From Gymnopilus junonius (lineage: Eukaryota > Basidiomycota > Agaricomycetes > Agaricales > Galerinaceae): a DNA stretch of 64,000 nt. The notes beneath the pieces were generated by a model. The model had not been told where the DNA came from, made no database searches, and worked only from the letters and a program-made list of their open reading frames with translations. This document shows, piece by piece, positions 45,001-57,446 of the stretch (position 1 is its first letter; every line of letters begins with the position of its first letter). The translations under genes were made by a program, and so were the position numbers. The stretch is taken from contig JADNYJ010000095.1 in NCBI GenBank assembly GCA_015501075.1, forward strand, positions 1-64,000, read 5' to 3'.

Positions 45001-48000
45001 AATCTTCTCGCAGAATGTGATCAGGAATAAACTCCAATTCCCGGCCTGATGGCGTTTTCACGCGTATGATGAGGCTACTGCCTTGCCAAGCAAAGAAAAT
45101 CTGGCACAATGATTCGTTAAATGGAGTTCTAATGCAAAAGGATAGGAAGCATTACTTCGTGATCATAAACAGCAGACCGCGTCGCATACTCCATACCGGG
45201 CATATCAGCTGGGATGACATCCAAAATTTTCTACGTCGCATCATGAGCGCGAGTAATATGAATGTGGAAAAAAATCCTACCTGACTAAAAATCCGTTTAT
45301 AACTTGGATGTTCGATGATATCTGATGCCAGCCGCCCTAGCTGCCGTCCGTCGACCAGCAATGTCCCATCAAGAATGTTGTAATGGACTTGCTGTGCTCG
45401 CTGACTACCGAGAGGAGTCGTGGACGATGTCAGCCATCGCGAGTTGTGCTCGCCCAGTGGAGACCACCCAAATCCGCTACGGTAACCTGGCCAGAGTCTC
45501 TCGATTGCGATGTCCATACCATGCTTGAAAATTGTAGTGTTAATAAGCATTTTGATAGGCGTTTCCAGGGAATGAGACAAGCGACGATCTCGATGGAGTA
45601 ATCTTTGAAGATCAGGTAATTTATCCCCTAGACGTGGCGGCGTGTTGTCATGAACAATGACACTACTTTCAATGAGAATAGCAACATCGTCCTCACAACA
45701 AAGAAGGCCATCAAGATCGCCAGGGTTGACATCGAACGTTGCCCTGCAAAGAGCAGCCATCTCACAGGCTAGCCTTTGAAGTACATCAGCTTGGTCATCG
45801 CCAATAGCATCTTGAAGCTTAATCACTATCTCGCACATCCACTTGTATGTCACCCGTCGAGCCTTGCGCAACAATGCAAATGCCAAGTCTTTCACCTGCT
45901 GGTCACGAGTAGAGGTCAGCAGGCGACTGGTGAGGTAAACTGAAGAGGAGCGTTATTTTAATATATATATTTAGATAGAGCTAGATAAACGTACTGATGC
46001 TTTTGATTGTTGTGCTTTCCGTCCAGTTGGCCTCTACATGCGACAAGAGGCCCATGCTCTCTTGAATCAAAAGGCGCCCAAACTGTGGGACTTCGAGTTC
46101 AATGTGCCATTCCCGTGTATCATCGGCCAGTGGTCCTATTTGCCACGCGGCTTGCATGATGAGCGTATGCACTTCCTCACGAGAGAAAGTCAGGATATTG
46201 GCACGTAATTCACGTGCGATGTTCATCCATTGCAGCTGAGATCCACATCGAACATTAGAGAAGGCCAGCTGTTCATGGATGCTGAGATTCGGAGCACAGT
46301 CTCCTTGATTAACAATAGTCACATTGTGAGGAACAGTCATACGAGTGATGGCATTCTGAAGATCCCGATATGATTCAGAGTTCCCTGGAAGGCGAAGAGT
46401 GCAGTATTGTTCGAGATCAACGTTGAAGGTCGAATGCACAAGTTCACGCTTCACACTGTCGTACAGTTGGAAGTGTAGGCCATTCTTGACGCAGACCTGA
46501 TCCTTTCGAGCCGGAATCTTTATATCACGGTAGTGGGCCTGGAGAAATGACTTCGCCTCTGAAGCAAATGTTATGCGCCCTTGCGGCCCATACCAGGACA
46601 CAAGGGCGGAATACTCTCCCAAAAGCTGATGAGGCGTAAATCCCGACCGGACCATAATGTGTGACATACCTATATCACGAAGGATATGGTATGTCCGTGC
46701 TCTCCACCTGGAAAAGACAGCAGGACAATTCAGCTGAAAAAGAACGGCTTCGGCCTCCAGCCGACTCTCCGGGAGAGGCCACTCATGGACCTCGATGCGC
46801 ATGGAAGCAATCTTTTTTTCGAGCTTGCATTTGTAGCATTTGTTCTTGCCCTTGTGCTCCCCATAAATCGTATATGAGCACTCGACGCTCTCGACCTCTT
46901 CTTTTAAAATTGCGTGCTCCGCATTCAGCTCCTCGAGCTCTAGATATTTTTGTTCTTTTTTCTTAGTGGCAGTTAGCTCAATAGAAGTCTTCAGTTCTTT
47001 GAGTTCAGGCGATGACCTAAAATACTGAATAGAGAAGGCAGTTTCATTGAGTTGGCCAGAATAAATGGAAGTTGTATAGGTCGCTTGCGCGTGCCTGTCA
47101 CGAAGATAAACTTGTATCCTAGTCGCACGCTCAATAGACTTCTGTTTTCGGAGCAGAAGCGGGTCTAAAAACGAGACCGGGATTTCAGGAGAATATGACG
47201 AAAGCAATGGACATTGCCCAACAGCGATCGTGTCAAGAGCAACCCAGAGCTCCATAATGGTCAGGAGCATTAACGATTCATCCTCGGGGCTTGAAGAGTA
47301 GTGAGTTTTGGTAGCAGCGATATACTGCTCCAAGCATGAGTCCAATGTCTGACATGCCGATTCATTATGTACGTTGGACAATACCCATTCGTCAAGATGG
47401 TCCTGGACCAACAGTTCAAAATCAGCAAGGGCAAGATGCGGATCTGCAATGACAGCTTTCTTCAAGGCGTCGGGACATAATTTATGAAAATCGTCAATAT
47501 CACGAAGACGTGGCTGATGGGATGGGCGAAATTCGGTGGTAACGTGAGTATGAAATTTGGGTTCCATGACCTTTGTGAGGTACGACCGTGATTTATAGAG
47601 GGAGAGTGATGTATGATCCTTGAAACTGGACGGTTCCGGGATGTAATGCGGAGAGCGGGCTTGCTCCTCTTGCAATTTTGTCCACCTCTTTTGAAGACAG
47701 GTCTGTATGTCTTCCGATAGGTCCTTCATGAACTCAGGAGGGAGAAGCTGCCGGCCGAGCTTGAAAATACGTCTGCTGGTCTTGATCCTAGTCACGTACA
47801 GCAATTCGCTTGGGAGATCATAATCGAGGAAGAGTTGGAGCAGTCTCATCTGTAAAAAAATCATAAATTGTTTGTAATATCACGATCCACAGTCGTCTGA
47901 ATGGCTACGCGGATAATGAGCCAAAGGGGAGATCTCCTCCACGGGTCTCGAGCATTCTTCCAGCAGACGTCGTCTGCATGCGCTTTGTTATACGCTCAAT

Positions 48001-48710
48001 GTCGGCCTCTTTTCCTATCCCAAGAAGGATCATCGATAGAAGTTGGGTAATGTATCGTGGTGAGCCGTGCTCCGTGATTCAGCAACCTTAGAACCAGCCT
48101 TTACTGTGGTTGCTTGAGCCCCTGGAAGTTGTCGACGTCCATCTGAACAAGGAAGGAAGCAAGTTGCTCGACGAACACTGAATCTTGCGCAACGTCGAGT
48201 GGAAGTTCAATAGCAGGGCCGGGATATGAACAGAGAAGCTTCCCTTCCGCCTCCATGACGGCCTCGGGAAGAGGTTGGACTTCAAGGATTCAAAGTCATA
48301 CAGTCCTTGCATCTGCGTATAACTATAGCCGCATTCTGGGCATGGATCCAAAGGGCCAGAAATCCTAAATCAGATAATCATGAGATAAGCGCCCAGATAA
48401 GGAATATGGCAAAGCAAACCTCCTTCGTCAAGGCCTAAAATTATTTCGTTCCAAAATTCGCTGATCGAGTTTGCGGGTAGTCTGTAGAAGTATTTCTAGC
48501 ATACAGCTCACGGATGACCACTGCTGTTGTTGAGCGTCGGATAGGAGCTGTCCGAAATCCAAGGATGCGCGATAGGTTAGATCACATAGACCGATGTCGC
48601 GTTCGATATTGCTATCATCTTGCTGGGGTAGTTCAGGGGGTAGAAAATATGTGGTGAAGCATATACAAGATATTCTTTAGAGGAGGTGAATCGAACCTAA
48701 CGTTTGCCAT
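39052..48710 (-). pseudogene. Giant DUF3638/DUF3645 (DUF6606) protein gene with several frame breaks
   Basis: The minus-strand gene starts MANVRFDSPPLKNILYMLHH (ATG at 48710) and ends NARLVLPEDFEE at 39052, about 3000 codons in multiple exons. Domains in order: an N-terminal DUF6606-like part, a coiled coil with CYKCKLEKK, the DUF3638 core with a P-loop-like NMGEGKSHVIVPLVTVALA and DILDESDELL (helicase-like), and the DUF3645 part with MTNQQLVTHWLG, GVFFDDADQL and VYLDDAHTRGTDLKLP. Function in fungi is not established. Frame breaks occur at the AAAA of 48644-48647, near 48300, 48050, 45130, 42545 and 39345, while long stretches (42515-45109, 45981-47864) are open. It is either an early pseudogene or a gene with assembly indels. 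Confidence 0.8.
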
Positions 48711-49481
48711 GGTAGAGACACGTCGGAAAGAGAGCGACACGCCTTCGAGGTTTATTAAGGGTGTCACCACACGAGGCGTGATTCCTAAAAAGAACGTCCG
48801 AAGACTCCGAGCACTTGTGGGCTCGGCGTGAACTTCAAGACTGTGGGGTAAGTTGCCGCAGCGAGCTATAAGTTGCCTTGAGTCAGTTTGACTGGACTTT
48901 CGTCAGTGGAATCCTTGCCACTTAAGCATGATCTTATGTCCTACACCACATTCTACGTTTTCTTCGTCACAGTATTGCAAGTCGCTGCCCATTGCATCCG
49001 TGATAAGGTATTTGAGGCTTGAACTATAATTGAAGTGGATTCCCACTTAACGTAAGTGTGATAAGGGTGATTTGAGTCAAGCATGACAACTCGGAGGCTC
49101 ACCGTCTGGACTACGCCGCAGGGGTCCAGACCCGTTCTTTCAAGTTTCGCGCCAATGCTTTGCGCTATCGACGCAGAAAAAAGGGCAACTCAAAGACAAC
49201 TGTCTGGAAGTTTTCCCAAAAGAATTCGGTAATGTTCTGCGAGCATCGCTAGGAGATTTGAATTTATGGATGAATTCCAGAAAAAGACATATTGTCAAAT
49301 TGAGGAGGTGACAGTACTGAGGGGTTAAGTATTCAACTCCTGTGGAGATCGGTGCAGGTCGGACACGTAAGTGTTACATGTCATCGTTATAAAAGCTGTC
49401 ACTAGATTATGTAACTGTACAACGTTTCCTGTTCTTTTCTGCTTAAGCTCTCAACGGACCTGGTTTGTGCTCGCTTGTGCA
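48711..49481. other. Intergenic between divergent genes
   Basis: About 770 bp without a visible gene. It must hold the promoters of the DUF3638 gene (leftward) and of the secreted protein gene (rightward). No clear TATA box was picked out. Confidence 0.5.
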
Positions 49482-50930
49482 ATGTCGTTGAAACACTTCT
49501 TACCTTTAGTTCTCTTTCTGACTAAACCCGCACACTCCTTTGAATTTGACGAGATTAAACAGGCTGTGTTCCAGATGTAAGCTAAACAATTTTCATATCA
49601 GGCTTCTTTCTGATGCTTGTCTTTTCTTAGCCCCAACACAGGTTCTGCGGACATTCCATCCTATGATACGCCTACTCGCACCTGCGTAAACTCGAATGCT
49701 CCACCCACAAGTGGTGCAATGTTCGCTGCTGCGACAGCAGTCTCTATCCCCACTGGAATAACAATAAATGTTGACCCCGCCACACCGTCATTAGATTTTA
49801 AACGTACGAGCAAACAAGGACTAGCATATGAACTCATTTGGTCAGAAGAGTTTGTCATGGATGGACGGGAGTTTGGATTCAGTGCGTTGGTGCCTACAAT
49901 TCATTTTCAATACTGATATACCATTTAACCAAATTCTCAACCTTTCTGGCTACGACTTTCTACCGAACAGATGACGGCCATTCAGATTGTGACGATGCGA
50001 AATGGGAACGCGCCCGCCTTGATCCAGTTCCACACTGGGAACTGTTCGACCTGACTGAAGATGAATTTGACACATTTCAGGGGCTTGATTCTAATTATTC
50101 ATCTAATGGACTTAACTACGTCTACATATATGGCGACAACGGCATCGATGAAGCCGCCGGTAGAGCCAAATGCTGCCCCACCGAAGAGGACGACAACGAG
50201 GAAGACGCGCCAACGTTTTCTATAGCTCCTCCGCCTTCAGATCTTATGCCATCTCCTAGCGAAGAAGACCCACCAGTGATTATGCTCATGCGGCCCTACG
50301 CCGAAGGCTGGAGCGCCTTTGCCCACTTAAACAACAGAGGAGGACGAGAGCTTATCCAGACACGCGAACCCATTTGTGTGCCTCTCGGAGGTTTCATAGA
50401 GGTTGGTGTTATCATGACAGGCCTTCCTAACGTCCAGCATCTGCTGAGACGCGTCATCTTCGTTCGTGACCTTTCTTCTCTTACCTATTTTTTAAGTTCT
50501 GACGTTTTTCGCAGTGGCCAGGCCAGCCGTTGACGTCTCTGGACAAATACAGCTGGAAACTTCTCAATGACAGCGTAATGGGCTGGGATTTCGATTCAGA
50601 CATCATCCTCGACCCTGAGACGGGAAAAGTACATTCACTGGAGACTTTTGATGAGGAGTTAACTGGATTCATTCCTTATCGCTTTGCAGACATGCAAGTG
50701 CGGTTAGGCCTACCAACAGAGACTGGCGATGTGAATTACGTGCGCATTTATACCCCAGCTTACACCAAGAGCCATGGTGGCAGACCTGTAGCCGCATGCG
50801 ATGAAAGCGCCACTGGAAGACCAGTAGCTGAAAATTACTTCGTCATAGATTTGGCACACGGTACGCGTTCTCTATGCTAACATTTTCCGGATGCTAAGTT
50901 CTCATGCTTCTCACAGTTCGGGGACTGTAA
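49482..50930 (+). CDS. Secreted protein, possibly a degenerate GH16/SKN1-like paralogue
   Basis: Proposed exons are 49482-49576, 49631-49881, 49971-50452, 50515 to about 50862 and 50917-50930. A signal peptide (MSLKHFLPLVLFLTKPAHSF) opens the protein. Several words parallel the KRE6 protein in order: NVDPATPSLDF, YELIWSEEFVMDGREF (against [16 protein letters not shown]), DDAKWE, PLGGFIEVGVIMTGLPN (against [14 protein letters not shown]), WPGQP, and VNYVRIYTP (against VDYVRVYQR). The GH16 motif ExDxxE is absent, and there is an acidic insert (TEEDDNEEDAP). If related, it is probably inactive as a glycosidase or transglycosidase. Homology is my inference from these matches and may be wrong. If the last intron is not spliced, the stop is at 50878-50880. 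Confidence 0.45.
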
Positions 50931-51136
50931 TTAAATGAAAAGTTGATACCCACTATGTATTTATACCTGTTCAAACTTACGATTGCACACATAACGATAT
51001 TTATACGGCACGCGACAAGTACATGTCTTCTTTGTGAATGTAGGCTAGATGGTGCAAGCTATATTACAAGTAAAGTCATCATAAACATAACGTCAAAATA
51101 AAAACATTATATGAGGCTCCGCCACGACTGAATTAT

Positions 51137-53406
51137 TCATGCATGGCTATCCGATTTTTCTACAGGAGAACCAGCTTCGTGCAAATCCTTCGACTTCTCA
51201 ACGACCTCCGCGAGCGTCTTCTTGCCGACATGTTTACCAATCTTCCATGCAGTGAAAGTGTGGCCTTGCTGGAAGATTTCTTCGACTTCCTCCAGAGAAC
51301 GTCCGACGGTCTCGGGGAACATGAAGAAGATGTGGAGGAAGGCGGCAAAGTTGAAGGTGCCGAAGATGAAGTATGTCTTCCAGGCGATGCTGTTCAGGCC
51401 AGGAGGCACGGCGAATGCCAGTGCAGTGTTGAATGCCCAGTTAGATGCCTGAGCGATGGTGGCCGCGGTCAAGACTGGGATATACACAGCATAAATGTTT
51501 GACTTACAGTTGAAAGGGATACAGCCTTTCCTCGGACTTTAGTAGAGAACTATTTTCGAAAGAAAAAAAGTCAATAAAATTCGTGCTAGTCAAAAATTCA
51601 GAAAATGCTCACGATTTCAGCAGGATATGTCCACGAGACAGGACCCATCGTCACAGCGAAACTAATAAAACTGTCAATCACAGCCCAAAGGCTAATCCTT
51701 GTCAAACGTCAACTGACCTGCAAACGAAGAGGTAAGAGCACACAATGACAGCCTTCGTCGCCGCCTGGTTTCCGTCGATGACCCAGACAGGCGATGTGCT
51801 GCCTTCAGTCGTGCCCCAGTGGCCAAAGCGGCCTTGGATTCCACCGACGAGGAACATCCAGAATCCCATGAGCAACGTTCCGATGAGAAGCATGGGCCGA
51901 CGACCCCATTTGTCGATGTAGATGATAGCGGGAACTGGGAAGGGGAATTGGAGGTGAGAAGAGAAAGTGAGGTATGAAGGAAGTGGACTGACCAGTCATG
52001 GCGACGTTGAGAACATATTGAACAGACTGTCAAAGAAAGTAGGTCAGCACAAGTAGGCAGCTGACTGTACGTATTCTTACGTCGGCGATCAAGTTGGTGC
52101 GGATGCCAGTGAGACCTGCGCCCTCGAACACGTAGACGATGTAGTACCTAAGAAAATCCATTGATAAGAAAAAATTCCAGACAATTAATCAAAAACAAAA
52201 TAAAACAGTTCGCACATCATGATATTCATGCCGCAAAGCTGAGACCACATCTGCAAGCTCATTCCAAGCATGACGCGGCGTGGGTTTGAGCCATTCAAGA
52301 GATCAAGGTATGACTTGGCGCCTTCTGTGCGTTCAAGATAGACCTTACACCCACGGTTCAGCGTATTCGATCTTTCAAATAAAAAAGTAGAATATTTACC
52401 TGTTGCTTGATTTCCTCGTATTCAAGGACGACGAGTTCGTTCTTTATATTTCCTCCGCCATGAAGATCAGCGAGAACCTGGAGCGCCTCATCCTCACTAA
52501 AAACACCATTGTGAAAAATTACGCCACAAACGGCCCGATATCATCACTCACTATCCATGATCAAACAGCCATCTCGGACTCTCAGGAAACACAGTCATCC
52601 CCAAACTCAAAATAATCGCAGGAATCATCTGCAAACCCCACGGAATCCGGAACGAAGCCACACCATTAATATACGAGCACCCAAACTGGATGAAATACTG
52701 AATAAGGATCCCCCAAGTGATAGACCACTGTTGCAGGGAAACCATCCGACCACGGATCGCAGGCGCTGTGATTTCGGATTGGTAAATGGGCACGACGGAG
52801 CTCGCGAGCCCGACTGAAAGCCCGGAGATGATGCGTCCGACGACGAGCATGCCGCGGTTGACTGATGCGCATTGGAGGATGGAGCCGATGACCCAGAAGA
52901 GGCCGGAGAGGATGATGGTCTTTTTTCTGCCTATTCTGTCGGCGAGCTGGGTGACGGCTAGAGAGCCGAGCAGGGAACCGGCGGGCATGGCGGCTACGAT
53001 GCCCCCTTGGGCTCCGGGGCCTGGCTGGAGGGAGGTTATGGGTGAGGTTAATGGTTTTGTGAAGGATGAGAAAGGTTGCGTACGTGGTTGAAGGTCCTTA
53101 GGTATGAGGGGTTCTGGTGGGTGGGGGTTATCCGATAAGCTCTTGTGATAATGAAAGCGAGAGGTTGGATGGGCTTACATTCAGGACACCAGACATCGAG
53201 GAGATGTCTAGACCGAATAGGCCTCCTCCAATACACGCGAATGAACCCACAAGATACTAGAAGTTTGATTAGACTCCGAGATCGAAAACGTGAGGGATAT
53301 ACGCACTGGGTTGGACGCGATGGCAGCATTGTACGACGTGAATTTCTGTAGGAAACAGTCAATGGCTAGAAAGAAATCTGACTGCAAGTCGGAAACGTAC
53401 CCCCAT
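51137..53406 (-). CDS. MFS sugar porter (hexose-type transporter)
   Basis: Thirteen exons: 53406-53401, 53345-53307, 53256-53179, 53113-53084, 53024-52552, 52496-52400, 52343-52216, 52147-52081, 52026-51993, 51934-51718, 51661-51613, 51549-51508, 51448-51137. They sum to 1572 nt, an exact 523-codon frame plus stop. The start is MGKFTSYN. Family motifs in order: GLFGLDISSMSGV, LADRIGRKKTI (loop 2-3), VGRIISGLSVGLAS, PESPRWLFDHG (after helix 6), IDKWGRRPML (loop 8-9) and PETVGRSLEEVEEIF (after helix 12). Twelve membrane helices are expected. It would import hexoses by proton symport across the plasma membrane, with substrate not determinable here. The first exon is only 6 nt. Confidence 0.92.
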
Positions 53407-55490
53407 TTTTCAGCAGAAAGCTAAGCCTTGATCTAAACTCACAACGGAAAAGAGAAGGAAAAGGGCGGGAGCGCAAGGGAAAAAACCCTATTCGCCCATC
53501 CCGCCTAGTTTATAAACTCTTCATGACCCCGCATTGAGATGCCAATGTTTGGAAACCCATTCAACTCTCTACCCCCGATAGAGTGGTCATGAGGCAACGG
53601 TATCATATGCTGGTGCTTCTTCAAAAGGATTGTAGGAAGCGTCATGGGTGCTTCTTTCCCTGCCATCACGACTGGACTCCAAGCGGTATAAGCGGTAGAT
53701 TGCCCTATTTATGCAATGTTGGTTTTGATCAGTGAGGATATAAAATTGTAACGATCCACGCTGGGGCCTGGAACGATCCGGCACGTACGCGTTCACTTCT
53801 AGGTATGAGATGAGGGTTTTGAGTGGTTATTTTCGTTACGCCAGTATGGCGGTTTGTATACCGGTGAAGGTTCGGGGAGGGATGTCAAGTAGAAGACTTC
53901 TTTCTGTTGCCAGTCAACACATACGGTTGCAAATTAACCTAAAAACGTGAATTAAAGACCAGGAGACTCTAAGAGAGGCTTGTCTTCAAGAAAGGATAAA
54001 AAACATTGGAGGATCTTGTTGGCAGGACGGGGGACGAGAAGGTTGAAATGGAGGAGAAAAAGAAAACATGTGCTGATGGGAAAAATAAGCGGGATCATGT
54101 GGTTATGCGGGATGTCCGGTAATGCGGGCCGTTTCCGCCACCCCCACACTGGCATTGGTCGTTTCAAAATCGTCCTCAACTCAGGTGAACCGCCTATACC
54201 CATTTGCACACTGATATCGGGGTATACTCAACTATACACTTACACACTTATTTCTGTCAAGTAGTGTACAAATTATAATGATCCAGGCGCCCTATGAAAA
54301 GGAAATTTGAAGAAAAGCCATAATTTAATCGCTATTTTCCCCGTACGGCGCATACTAGTAGTCAGCCCCAGACTTACCTGTGGAAAGTGCGCATGCAAAA
54401 ATAATATAACTTGCTCCAACAATCGCTTACCAGCAAGGTACGAGCTCCGGCTACTTGGAGAACCGCCGAATTTGAATTATAGTGCAGGCAAATCCTTCAG
54501 ACTTCTGCGGCAATCTGAGAAGTTGTGGTTCAGGACCGACGAGGAACTTCTACCACTGGTACTTACGTCTTTACAATATGTTCATGTATATAACTCTCAA
54601 AGAGGTTTAATTTTTATCCTTGCATAACTTTAATAACGATGACCGCCCATTTTCTTCAATATAACTATTGCGGCTGGGATTGGATTCGGAAGCGAGGTTA
54701 TTAGAAGGTGGGTTTGAAGTGGTTTACACTCCAGCATACATTTAGCCACTGCATATTCAAGGGCATCTTCCACAGGATACTGGGGTTTTTAACGTTAGGT
54801 CAGAGATTGATTGTGGAATGCATAATTTAACTGCCTGTAATATCTGGAGGCACTGCTGCATATGGAAGTGTTTCTCTAACATTTCTGGTACCAGTGACAT
54901 GAATGGATCTTATGAATATTGCTAATTGATAATGAATTACAGCCATTATATTGAATGGAGATGGCGCGAAGGAAACAAGAAGGGACAATTGATCTAGATT
55001 CCAATTATTAAGCAAATATTGTCCCAAGTAATGCCAGTATACTGTATAGTGAATAACTAGATGAACTCGAAAGAGTATCAGGACCGTTCAATGTCAGGCT
55101 ATTTTGTTCAGTTATCACCCTTCTTACCCCATACTTAGGTCCGGTTACCAGTTTGAAGTCAACAGTGACGGGCCATGAGGCCAAAAAGAAAGAAGAATCC
55201 ATACATGTCAGTTCGTTCTTCCATTGTTCCTTCACCATCCACGCCCTCGAACTTCTCAAATTCTTTTCTTCAATGCATTTCAGAGACAGATGCAGCTCAA
55301 CATTCCTAGTGCTGATAAGATAAGATTGCGGGGATAGCGGTGGTAATAAGCCCGTTGCCTCGTTTCGGTAACATTCGTTGCTGCAGCCTTGAGTCTCAGA
55401 CAGCGGTCATTGGCACACGGCCACCATTCGCGCTGCTGCCCATTTCGGGGGCTGCACCACTGTTCGTCCTCCTCATTTCTCTTGTTCACT
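53407..55490. other. Intergenic between divergent transporter and F-box genes
   Basis: About 2.1 kb with no credible coding region. The transporter promoter should lie at its left end and the F-box gene promoter at its right end. Confidence 0.5.
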
Positions 55491-57446
55491 ATGGATCGCG
55501 GCCCAAACTACGAGTCCATACGTGACTCACTCACAAATCCAAAGAACTCCCGGCGTCGCAGCTCAAGACTATCTTTCAGATACCGCTTTCCACACGGACA
55601 TCCATCTATGCCTCGATATCGACCTCTCCGAGCAAAGGGTCCTTGCCACCCGATATCTTCAGGGAGATCGTCGAGTTCTTGTCTCCGGCTGACATCCTCA
55701 GCTTCAGCTTGACGGTGAGTTGGCATCGTCCATCCATCGTCTCAGTCATCCATTCATGAAAGACGCCCCAATAGTCCACTTACCTGCGGATGCTGCTCAT
55801 GCCAGCACTATACGAGACTGTCACCCTCAAATCGAGCAGGAACTGCAGGGTTACATTGAGCATGCTGAAGGACAGGAAGGATATCTGTGGATACATCAAG
55901 AAACTCGCAGTTCGGCCCAACTACTACCTCGCATGGCCGCGGCCCGATGAACAGCTCAGCGAAGACTGGGTGGTATCGATGATCGAGTATATCTCGAAGG
56001 ATCTGACCACGATGCATACTTTCGACTGGGACGGACTGGAGTTACCCAAGGATTCGCTGTGGGCGACGTTGAGAGTCAAGTACGCGATGTCGCCACGACG
56101 TTTCCCCTTAGCCTCCGTTTCTGATTCTTTTGTCTCTCAGCTGTCATGAACTCAAAAAGCGTATTCACAAACGTTGGAACGCAACCATTAGACCCTCTAA
56201 GCTCCCTATTCGACTTCAACGATCTCTCAAGCTTCTCTCTCATCGTACGGCACGGTCTCGGTGGAACAGGTGGGTTTGTCATCAGTTCGCCGCGCCTTCA
56301 AGAAACAACAATCTAACCCTCTCATCATCAGAACTCTTCCCAGATCTCGAGGACCTCCCACCGCGATTCTGGGACATGCTCCTCGAGCGCTGCCCAGACC
56401 TCCAAGAACTCGCCATCTGCTCCTTCTCCTCCTCCGCCCGCGTCTTCGATTTCGACAAAGTCATCTCGGGCCACTGGCCCAAAACTGCACACCCTCACCC
56501 TCGGTTCCTTCGGGTACCAAGCCGACTTCTCATTGGGCCCTCCGGCGCTCACCGGCTCGGCTCTATCCAAATTCCTCAACCTGCACATCTCACTCAGATA
56601 CATCCGCTTCTTATGGAACTTCAAGCGGTGGATGTCGCCCGACGCCATCACTATGGGTCTCGCGCCTTATGCCCTCCCAGCGCTGGACACGTTCATTGGG
56701 GTGTATCAGCAACTGGCGGACCTGCCCCACCCGCTAGCGGTGGAGACGCTCGATCTGACGTGCGAGCCGGTGTATGAGAGCAGGCTGACGACGGTGTGTC
56801 CGATCCTGTTGCGTTTGGAGAATTTGACGAGCTTGGATATTTGGATACATGTGTTTGATACGAGTCGGGACCAGTCATATTTCTTTTATTCGATTTTGGT
56901 GTCCTGTCCCAAGCTTACGGATTTTCATTTTATGTGTACGACTTCGTTTACTGTCGTGAGTCGACCTTCCCCTACTCTTCCTCCTCCCTTTTTAAAATCA
57001 TACTCACATTCACCCTCTTCCCTTTCCCCCCCTCATTCTCTTCCTCTTGCACACAGAAGCCCCTAAAGCAATTAATATCCCAACTCTACCTCCTCCCGCA
57101 CCTCAAACGATTCTCCTTAACCAAAGGACACAAATACATCGACGAAAGCATGCTCTCCACCGCCCTCCGCATCCTCAAATACAACCCGGGCCTGAAACAG
57201 ATCAACATCCGCTGGGCGCGCGAGCGGTGTCCGAACCACCTCAAGCAGGAGGGCGCGTACGATGTCGTCCCGGATAAACAGGGCAGGCCCGAGGCGCTGA
57301 TGGTGGTGGAGCGGGGTATACCGCTTGTGGGTAATCCGTTTTTGAGAAAGTTTAGGTATGGGCTGTATGGAGGTTCCGGTTCTGGGGACGGTGAGGAGGG
57401 GGGTGGTGGGAAGAGGAGGGGGGGGATGAGGAAGGTCTTGCTTTAG
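55491..57446 (+). pseudogene. F-box / leucine-rich-type protein gene with frame breaks
   Basis: The first exon (55491-55714) has, in one frame, KELPASQLKTIFQI and an F-box start LPPDIFREIVEFLSPADILS. The next exon, from 55775, reads STYLRMLLMPALYETVTLKS and DLTTMHTFDWDGLELPKDS. Later parts give LSSLFDFNDLSSFSLIVRHG, MLLERCPDLQELAI, LRLENLTSLDIWIHVFDTS and LTKGHKYIDESMLSTALRIL, ending RGGMRKVLL. This is the layout of the many basidiomycete F-box proteins that recruit substrates to SCF ubiquitin ligases. The ATG frame must shift near 55540 to reach the F-box. An AAAA at 56481-56484 breaks the frame, and another phase mismatch lies near 56080-56145. Decay or assembly indels are both possible. 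Confidence 0.65.

Noticed and set aside
48690..48710. GTTCGATTC-like tRNA T-loop near the start of the DUF3638 gene
   Set aside because: It lies in the coding frame (N-V-R-F-D-S-P) and no cloverleaf partner sequence is present.
52557..53091. Plus-strand open frames over the sugar transporter
   Set aside because: They are shadows of the minus-strand coding exons, which carry all family motifs and sum to an exact frame.
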